64,000 nucleotides of DNA from Sporocytophaga sp. (GTDB taxonomy: Bacteria; Bacteroidota; Bacteroidia; Cytophagales; Cytophagaceae): positions 434,001-498,000 of the forward strand of contig JANQAB010000004.1 in the NCBI GenBank assembly GCA_024707265.1, read 5' to 3'. A program made the position numbers and the translations under genes. The notes under the pieces were generated by a model that saw nothing but the letters and a program-made list of their open reading frames with translations, ran no database searches and was not told where the DNA came from. Shown in pieces: positions 57,953 through 64,000 of this stretch (the first letter of the stretch is position 1; each line of letters opens with the position of its first letter).

Positions 57953-58947
57953 AAACGACCGGACTTACTCTTGGTAAATTTGCTCCCTTGCATAAGGGCC
58001 ATCAATACTTAATAGAAACTGCTATCCGTGAAACGGATAATGTAATCGTGGTGGTATATGATGCTCCTGAGGTTACAGATGTTCCTTTAAATGTCAGAGC
58101 ATCCTGGATACGGACATTATATCCTAATGTTGAAGTGATAGAAGGGGTAAATGGACCTTCTGAAACAGGTGATACACCTGAAATTAAGAAGATCCAGGAA
58201 GAGTATATCGCAGGCTTGCTGAAAGGAAGAAAAATAACTCATTTCTTTTCAAGTGAATTTTATGGAGATCACATGAGTAAATCATTAGGAGCCATTAATA
58301 GAGAAGTAGATAGGGCTAGGACTATTGTGCCGATATCGGGAACAATGGTGAGAGATGATGTTTTTCTTCACAAAAATTATTTGTCACCTGTAGTTTATAA
58401 AGATTTTGTCGTAAATGTTGTTTTCCTTGGGGCTCCGTCAACAGGAAAAACTACTTTGGCTCAAAAGCTTTCAGAGGAATATAATACAGTCTGGATGCCA
58501 GAATATGGCAGGGAATACTGGGAACAACACCAATCAGACAGGAGGCTTACTTTGAATCAATTGACAGATATAGCAGAAGGGCATCTGCTGCGAGAAGATC
58601 AGCAATTATATAAAGCAAATCGATATTTGTTTACCGACACCAATGCTATCACAACCTATATGTTTTCTTTATATTACCATAATGAGGTAAATGATCAGCT
58701 AAAGTTACTGGCACAACAAGTAGAAAAAAGATATGATCTTTTTTTCTTATGTGATACGGATATTCCCTATGAAGACACATGGGACCGATCCGGAGATGTG
58801 CAGAGATCAGAGTTTCAGATGAAAATCATCGAAGACCTGAATGTCAGAAATATTCCTTATATTTTACTGAATGGATCACTTGCTGAAAGAGTAGATAAGG
58901 TCAAAAAGGTCCTTATGAATTTCCAGAAGTTTCCAGTTTTACTTTGA
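57949..58947 (+). CDS. nadR: NadR-like NMN adenylyltransferase / nicotinamide riboside kinase
   Basis: The 332-residue bifunctional protein has a nucleotidyltransferase domain at 1-140 with GKFAPLHKGH (9-18) and the SGTMVRDD motif, and a kinase domain from about 155 with the Walker A loop GAPSTGKTT (about 161-169), MPEYGREYWE and a DTN segment. It phosphorylates nicotinamide riboside and adenylylates NMN to NAD. No N-terminal repressor HTH is present, as is usual outside Enterobacteria. It is coupled to pnuC. The MoxR gene starts 43 bp further. Confidence 0.93.
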   Translation: MKTTGLTLGKFAPLHKGHQYLIETAIRETDNVIVVVYDAPEVTDVPLNVRASWIRTLYPNVEVIEGVNGPSETGDTPEIKKIQEEYIAGLLKGRKITHFFSSEFYGDHMSKSLGAINREVDRARTIVPISGTMVRDDVFLHKNYLSPVVYKDFVVNVVFLGAPSTGKTTLAQKLSEEYNTVWMPEYGREYWEQHQSDRRLTLNQLTDIAEGHLLREDQQLYKANRYLFTDTNAITTYMFSLYYHNEVNDQLKLLAQQVEKRYDLFFLCDTDIPYEDTWDRSGDVQRSEFQMKIIEDLNVRNIPYILLNGSLAERVDKVKKVLMNFQKFPVLL

Positions 58948-58990
58948 TTATTAATTGATCCGGCAATTGCTGAAAAAAGCATACTAATAT

Positions 58991-60583
58991 ATGAGCGATT
59001 TTATAAAAAAGTCATTTGGACTGTTTCAAAAAGTACCTTCTGCTCCAACCAATCCTCAGGAGTCTGAAGGAAATAATAAATTTGAAATCAGAGATTTGTA
59101 TGAGGGTGAAGAAAATTCGTCCCTGGAAAAGGGGCAGAGTGGACTGGATGAAAAATTACGTCAGGCTTATTTCTGGATTACCAATTCTGCCATCATAAGT
59201 CCATTTTATGACATTGAGTATGAAGATGGAAACTCCAAAAGAATTGTATTCGGCGATAGCAAGGTTGAGGTGGTTTTGCCAAACGGACAAAGCTATTCCA
59301 GTTTTGTGCTTGTTCCTTTACTTACTCTTGCAGTTCGTGGGAAATGCCTTGTAGTCGGCGGTCCTGGCAGAGGTAAAACAGCCACTTCTATACTTATGGG
59401 GCTCTTAGCCGGTTATTCCAAAACGGACGTACTGAGGGCCATTCAACATGGTCAGCCGCAAATGACTATTTCAGACTTGCTTGGCCATCCTTTACCTGCT
59501 GATATGGTAAAGGCTGAGAAAACTTCTGATATCAGAATAGCCTGGAGAAAATGGCTTGGCATGAGGATCAAAATCATTGATGAGTACAACCGTATTCCGA
59601 CAAGAACTCAGTCTGCTTTGTTAACAGTCTTGTCAGATAACTACGCCGAGATTTTTGATCAGATATTTGAATGTCCTCCTTCCGCATGGTATCTCACTGC
59701 CAATGACGATGCAGGAGGCGGTACTTATCAGGTTATCGAAGCACTCAAAGATAGAATAGATATTGTTATTCGTGCACTGCATTTTAATACCAGGTTTATT
59801 GATGACCTGCAGAAAAGAATAGAACTGAACTATAAGCCTGAATCCATGATTCCTGAGGAAATAATCTTCACAGAAGAAGAAATGGATACTGTTAATGACC
59901 AGATCAGAAATGTAGCTTTACCTGTTCCGGTTAGGAAACGTATTGAGTTTTTCTGCAGACAGTTTGAGTTTTTTGAATCGGCTTCTGATAAACTGGAATA
60001 TATGACCAAAGACACGGCAAAGCTTTCCGGTCTGGATTTTAAATCCTTATTCGGACGGGAAACCGGGAAGGACCATGTGAAAGATCTTGGATCGCAAACA
60101 GTGAATGGAATGTCTGTCCGTAAGATCATGACACTGATTATATATGCTAAGGCAATGGCTTATTTCAGGGGTAATAGTCAGGTTGAGCTGGAAGATGTAA
60201 GGCAGATACTTCCTTTTATTCTTCATGATACATTGGTTCCACATCTTGAATCACCATTCTTTGATCAGCCAGGAAATGAAAGCTACAGAGTAGACCGTAT
60301 CGTCTGGCTGAGAAAGGTATTTGATCTGTCCTGTGAAGAGTTTATGAGTCAGAACCTGGATAAAGATGATCCTGTAGAGGCTTTTGATGCTGAGTTCAAA
60401 AAAGGGCTCGAAAATGTTTCCATGAAAGAGATTGACAAAAGGCTGTTGGAAATAGAGAAACAGCTGAACAAGTGGGCTCAGGAGAAAAAGCTTTATGGTT
60501 ACAGGCTCGATGATATACTTAAGCTTAAATACCTTCATCAAAGATATACCAATTACAGACGTTGGTTGCAATGGAAAAAATAA
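58991..60583 (+). CDS. MoxR-type AAA+ ATPase of a MoxR-vWA ternary system
   Basis: The 530-residue protein has an N-terminal leader (1-110) and an AAA+ core: Walker A GGPGRGKTAT at about 122-131, Walker B with IKIIDEYNRIP near 195, TQSALLTVLSDNYAEIFD, and a sensor-like WYLTANDDAG. The helical lid and a C-terminal coiled segment (LLEIEKQLNKWAQEKKL) follow. MoxR ATPases act as chaperones with vWA partners. It overlaps the next gene by 13 bp. The neighbours place it in the MoxR-vWA-beta-propeller (bpX) type of gene set. Confidence 0.92.
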   Translation: MSDFIKKSFGLFQKVPSAPTNPQESEGNNKFEIRDLYEGEENSSLEKGQSGLDEKLRQAYFWITNSAIISPFYDIEYEDGNSKRIVFGDSKVEVVLPNGQSYSSFVLVPLLTLAVRGKCLVVGGPGRGKTATSILMGLLAGYSKTDVLRAIQHGQPQMTISDLLGHPLPADMVKAEKTSDIRIAWRKWLGMRIKIIDEYNRIPTRTQSALLTVLSDNYAEIFDQIFECPPSAWYLTANDDAGGGTYQVIEALKDRIDIVIRALHFNTRFIDDLQKRIELNYKPESMIPEEIIFTEEEMDTVNDQIRNVALPVPVRKRIEFFCRQFEFFESASDKLEYMTKDTAKLSGLDFKSLFGRETGKDHVKDLGSQTVNGMSVRKIMTLIIYAKAMAYFRGNSQVELEDVRQILPFILHDTLVPHLESPFFDQPGNESYRVDRIVWLRKVFDLSCEEFMSQNLDKDDPVEAFDAEFKKGLENVSMKEIDKRLLEIEKQLNKWAQEKKLYGYRLDDILKLKYLHQRYTNYRRWLQWKK

Positions 60584-61524
60584 AATATGGACCTCTTATT
60601 CAGCATTTAATCGAAAGTGAAGAAGCCTATAACAAGCTTTGCAGATTTTATGAATTGCAATATGGACCGCTTGAAAACATGGTTCTTCGTTCCTGGATGG
60701 TCAAGGTGATTGAGCCCGTGATCATTGAGATAGATGCATCATATCCTGATAAATTACCTGTAGTTTTCAATGCACTATTTTCGGAATTGCTGCGAATATT
60801 AGGAAATAATACAGGACGGGTGTTTGAAGAGGAATATATGGCAGCATGGAATCTTTTAAAAAGAATTCCTGCTATTGTGATAGCACATCCTTCAAGAGTT
60901 ATAAGAGCCATTGACAGTGGGATAGAAGCGATCAGGTTGTTTCAACCTGACAAAGTGTTATCATGGATATCCCGCATGGACCATTCTATAGGTAGTTGTG
61001 ATCGTCTTGATGAAATACTTACGCTTGGTAGAGTGTATGCATGGCAGGCAGGAATGGCACACCTGAGAAGCAGGGGCATCAGTGAATTGTCTGTTTTGCC
61101 TAAGCTTCAGGAGATTATTTTTCCTGAAGACAAAAGTCTGAAGAAAGCATTACAGTGTGAGTGGCCTGAATATAAGAAAAGTACCTTCGCCGGAGAGGCC
61201 GGTGGATTCGTAGGGAATGGCGGGTATTTTCAATCTTCACCATTGGTGGCTCTCATAGAAAATGAAATACTTGTAACAGATGGAAAAGTTTCCTGTGCAT
61301 TTTTTGCTGATCAGTTTGGTAAGGTGTTATTGCCCGAAATTCCTGTAATGCCCGAAACGATTATTCAAAAATCAGATATTGGTTCTCTGGCTTTTTTCAA
61401 ATCAAAGTATGGAGAACATATTATCCCATTTGATGATATCACTTCCTGTGTGATAAAGCACTCAACATTTGTGCTTACAAGAAGAAGTTCTCATTATCTG
61501 TACGTTTATGGCTGGTCTGCATGA
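60571..61524 (+). CDS. Helper protein of the MoxR-vWA system
   Basis: I start at MEKIKYGPLIQHLIES; an upstream TTG at 60562 is the alternative. The 317-residue protein is helical in the first 200 residues (ENMVLRSWMVKVIEPVIIEID, FNALFSELLRILGNNTG) and beta-rich at the C-terminus (VALIENEILVTDGKVSCAFFAD, STFVLTRRSSHYLYVYGW). It lies between MoxR and vWA genes with overlaps on both sides. It may correspond to one of the bpX or associated helper families of these systems, but I cannot name which. Confidence 0.75.
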   Translation: MEKIKYGPLIQHLIESEEAYNKLCRFYELQYGPLENMVLRSWMVKVIEPVIIEIDASYPDKLPVVFNALFSELLRILGNNTGRVFEEEYMAAWNLLKRIPAIVIAHPSRVIRAIDSGIEAIRLFQPDKVLSWISRMDHSIGSCDRLDEILTLGRVYAWQAGMAHLRSRGISELSVLPKLQEIIFPEDKSLKKALQCEWPEYKKSTFAGEAGGFVGNGGYFQSSPLVALIENEILVTDGKVSCAFFADQFGKVLLPEIPVMPETIIQKSDIGSLAFFKSKYGEHIIPFDDITSCVIKHSTFVLTRRSSHYLYVYGWSA

Positions 61525-63869
61525 GTAAGTTACTATCAATAGAAAAAGCTCTTGAGCAATGGAAGGCTGACTGGCCGCAGGCAAAGCAATTATGGAACCC
61601 TTATGTCAAATTAAGAGAACCGGAATGGTGTCTTACATCAGATCTTGCAGCAGAAGAAGGACTCACCGGTAGTTTTGCTATGATCAGGTTAACAGATCAT
61701 AGAATCGTTATTGACATGCAAAAAATAGTGGAAGAAGGAATAGTTGATTTTGGTCTGGAAATTCTTGCACATGAAGTTGGTCATCATTTTTATACCCCTG
61801 CAAACCTAAGAGACAATGCCGGTATGCTTTCCAGAATAAGATGGGCGCTTGCCGGTATTGAAGACAGAACACCTTTCGTCGCAAATCTTTATGCAGATCT
61901 TCTGATCAATGACAATCTGCAAAGAACGAAGGGATTGAATATGGAAGGCGTTTACAAGCAGATCAATAAAGAAGGGGAAACTTCCAAAGTATGGGCCTTT
62001 TACATGCGTACCTATGAATACCTTTGGAAACTAAAAAAAGGAACACTGGCCAGGTCTTCAAAATTACTTACTCCTGAGTTGGATGCTGATGCTTCTTTGG
62101 CTACATCGCTTATCAGAAGCTATTCCCGTGAATGGCTTGATGGAGCCGGACGTTATGCTGCTCTCATGTATCCTTATCTTATGGAAGATAAAGAATATCA
62201 GAAAGGAAGACAATCATTTATTCTGGTGCTGGATGCTGAACAAGCAGGAGTAGGAGGAGGAACTTTGTCTGGTCTGGTCGGAATTGATCCAGAAGAACTT
62301 GCAGGTATTGTTGATCCCAGAACTGAGGCTACCGGGCAGATAGGTAAAGGACTTGCGGGGTACCTTCCGGGAAAGAATGACAATGGAGGCGAAGGGCCAA
62401 AGCAAAGATACCTGAATCCAGGCAAATATATTGACCTGTTAAAACAGGTTAATCCGAATGCAAATGAACAAGAGCTAATCAATAATTATTACCGTGAAAT
62501 TGCATTACCGCATTTAGTAGATTTTCCATCGGAAGAATCAAGTCCTACATCTCTTTCCTTGCCGGAAGGTACAGAAAGCTGGGATGTAGGAGATTCTTTA
62601 GATGAAATTGACTGGATTGAAACAGCTATTACTGCTCCTGAAATTTTTCCAGGATTTAATACAGTAAAAAGAGTTTATGGAGAAGACAAGGATAATGATG
62701 AAGTGAAAGTCCCTTTGGATGTCTACATAGGAATTGATTGTTCTGGCTCTATGGGAAATCCCAGAGTTCGTTTCTCATGGCCTGTTTTGGCTGCTACAGT
62801 GATAGGCTTATCAGCACTTAGAGCCGGTGCTAAAGTGATGGGTTGTCTTTCCGGTGAACCTGGAAGTTTTATGGAGACCAAAGGCTTTAGCGCTTCTGAT
62901 AAAGAGGTTTTAACCTTACTTACTTCTTATCTTGGTACAGGATATTCATTTGGAGTGCCTCGTTTGAAAACTCCTTTTAATACACCAGCCAAAAAGAAGT
63001 CACATATTGTGATCGTTACAGATGATGATATCTTCAGTATGCTAGATGCCAAAAAAAATCCAAAAGATACAGGTGAGTGGGAAAGCAACTGGCAGATTAT
63101 TGAAAGAGCACTTAAAAATGCAGGAGGTGTTGGTACGCTTGTACTGCACTCCAACAGACAATGGAGACAAGAGGAGGTGAAAAGATTAAAAAATATGGGT
63201 TGGCATATTTATTATGTTACAAATGAGCAAGAGCTGTTAACCTTTGCTGCCGGGTTTTCAAAGGATCATTACCACTTTAAAAAAGAGGAGGTAGTAATGG
63301 ATGTATATTCATTAGTGGATTATTTAAAGAGATGTCCGGAGGAGTTTTTACAGGAGGTAAATACAAAGTCGGGCGAAATGAGTTTTACAGAGATCCTGAT
63401 CAGAGATACTTACAGAAGAGTCTATGGAAATTTTAACATAGCAGATTCAAAACTTCCTGCCGTAATTTTTATGGAAGGTCTTGATGATAACTATCTGCAG
63501 GCCGTTCATATTGCCTGTTGGTTATTTTCTGCTGAGGTATTTAAAGGAAAAAAGCCTCTTGCTAATAAGATGTCACTTTTTTTATTTCAGGACTTACCTG
63601 AAGTAAGTGCGTTTGTCCCATACCGCCAATGGCTGGAGGATGAGGATAGAACAGAAGAATTTGTCCGTCTTGCTTTAAAAAGATGCATACTGATTCCTGA
63701 TGGAGAAACGAAAGAAGAAGCCCTAGAAAGACTTGATGCATTGGATACGATTAAAAGAAATAAGGTTCTTCAAAAATCTAATAATGCATTTGAAAGGATT
63801 ATAGAGATCCGGAGAAAATTGGAAGAAGCAAAAGCCAGAGAAGCAGCAAACGTTTATGGCAGAGAATAA
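61521..63869 (+). CDS. HEXXH-metallopeptidase-like and vWA domain protein
   Basis: The 782-residue protein has an N-terminal metallopeptidase-like domain with HEVGHHFYTP (zinc motif at about 83-88) followed by FVANLYADLLIND. A Gly-rich middle follows (GVGGGTLSGLVGIDPEELAG). The vWA domain starts about residue 398 (LDVYIGIDCSGSMGNP, MIDAS DxSxS at about 406), with GTGYSFGV and IVIVTDDDIFSML. The C-terminal part is helical. It overlaps the previous gene by ATGA and the next by 13 bp. vWA proteins of this kind work with MoxR ATPases; the HEXXH domain is a known N-terminal partner in such sets. Confidence 0.9.
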   Translation: MSKLLSIEKALEQWKADWPQAKQLWNPYVKLREPEWCLTSDLAAEEGLTGSFAMIRLTDHRIVIDMQKIVEEGIVDFGLEILAHEVGHHFYTPANLRDNAGMLSRIRWALAGIEDRTPFVANLYADLLINDNLQRTKGLNMEGVYKQINKEGETSKVWAFYMRTYEYLWKLKKGTLARSSKLLTPELDADASLATSLIRSYSREWLDGAGRYAALMYPYLMEDKEYQKGRQSFILVLDAEQAGVGGGTLSGLVGIDPEELAGIVDPRTEATGQIGKGLAGYLPGKNDNGGEGPKQRYLNPGKYIDLLKQVNPNANEQELINNYYREIALPHLVDFPSEESSPTSLSLPEGTESWDVGDSLDEIDWIETAITAPEIFPGFNTVKRVYGEDKDNDEVKVPLDVYIGIDCSGSMGNPRVRFSWPVLAATVIGLSALRAGAKVMGCLSGEPGSFMETKGFSASDKEVLTLLTSYLGTGYSFGVPRLKTPFNTPAKKKSHIVIVTDDDIFSMLDAKKNPKDTGEWESNWQIIERALKNAGGVGTLVLHSNRQWRQEEVKRLKNMGWHIYYVTNEQELLTFAAGFSKDHYHFKKEEVVMDVYSLVDYLKRCPEEFLQEVNTKSGEMSFTEILIRDTYRRVYGNFNIADSKLPAVIFMEGLDDNYLQAVHIACWLFSAEVFKGKKPLANKMSLFLFQDLPEVSAFVPYRQWLEDEDRTEEFVRLALKRCILIPDGETKEEALERLDALDTIKRNKVLQKSNNAFERIIEIRRKLEEAKAREAANVYGRE

Positions 63870-64000
63870 AAAGCCGGTTATCGGGCTTACGGATAAGGAA
63901 CGATTTCCTTTAATAGATGATTTATCTTTTCTTAATAAACTGAGACAGGATGAGCTGGCTCCAGTGTTTAACTTCAGCAGTGGAGACCGGCTAACTCTTA
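63857..64000 (+). CDS. Start of the next MoxR-vWA system gene (partial)
   Basis: Only the first 48 codons are in the window: MAENKKPVIGLTDKERFPL, then DLSFLNKLRQDELAPVFN. The ATG overlaps the vWA stop by 13 bp, as in the earlier joints. A beta-propeller (bpX-like) partner would be expected here by position; the visible part cannot show it. Confidence 0.7.

Overview
The window looks like a low-GC Bacteroidota chromosome, most likely a gliding Cytophagales-type bacterium (Cytophaga/Sporocytophaga-like; this is inference). Evidence: a PorP/SprF-family protein, a PorE-like TPR/PD40/CRD/OmpA protein, a secreted protein ending in a type IX secretion (T9SS) type A sorting domain, a giant repeat adhesin, many lipoproteins with SSC-type lipoboxes, and A/T-rich intergenic spaces. 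No rRNA, tRNA, CRISPR array or recognisable transposase gene was seen.

Layout. 1-6870 (-): 5' part of a giant cell-surface protein with about 21 tandem repeats of about 88 residues, running off the left edge. 7131-10685: PorP/SprF-like protein, a small lipoprotein and the PorE-like protein, a T9SS/cell-surface block. 10.9-13.4 kb (-): small proteins, a HEAT-like protein and an EamA transporter preceded by a convincing attenuator or riboswitch-like leader. 13.8-15.0 kb: ECF sigma factor operon. 15.2-29.3 kb: mostly housekeeping (thioesterase, MazG-like NTP-PPase, metallophosphoesterase, HIT protein, L-serine dehydratase, NdpA/YejK-like protein, phosphatidylserine synthase, SDR-DUF2867 protein, acyl-CoA ligase). 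29.7-36.0 kb: DUF4157 protein with a possible nuclease-like C-terminus, a possible cysteine peptidase, a T9SS cargo protein and a PAS histidine kinase. 36.3-42.2 kb: three-gene MukBEF/MksBEF-like condensin operon with no JetD/MksG nuclease next to it. 42.2-47.6 kb: M50 protease, ACP-like protein, Crp/Fnr regulator, MBL-fold hydrolase, and an opposite-strand radical SAM pair. 48.6-56.7 kb: an unrecognised four-gene module (two small proteins sharing a C-terminal domain, a 1623-residue propeller/TPR protein, and a ~640-residue helical protein), bracketed by inverted copies of a ~143-bp hairpin-rich repeat. 57.4-58.9 kb: pnuC-nadR. 59.0-64.0 kb: MoxR AAA+ ATPase, helper protein, HEXXH-vWA protein and a further partner, consistent with a MoxR-vWA-beta-propeller (bpX) ternary conflict-type system, running off the right edge.

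A strong cross-cutting pattern: at least nine positions where an otherwise intact gene changes frame, each at a homopolymer run (six fit one base too many, three one base too few). That is the signature of homopolymer sequencing or assembly error rather than nine pseudogenes, so the affected genes are annotated as single genes and the shift positions are recorded.

The best candidates for undescribed biology are the four-gene module at 48.6-56.7 kb, the NAD-salvage-linked MoxR/vWA operon, the attenuator upstream of the EamA gene, the nuclease-less condensin operon whose kleisin-like subunit carries a DNA-repeat-derived tail, and the DUF4157 protein.
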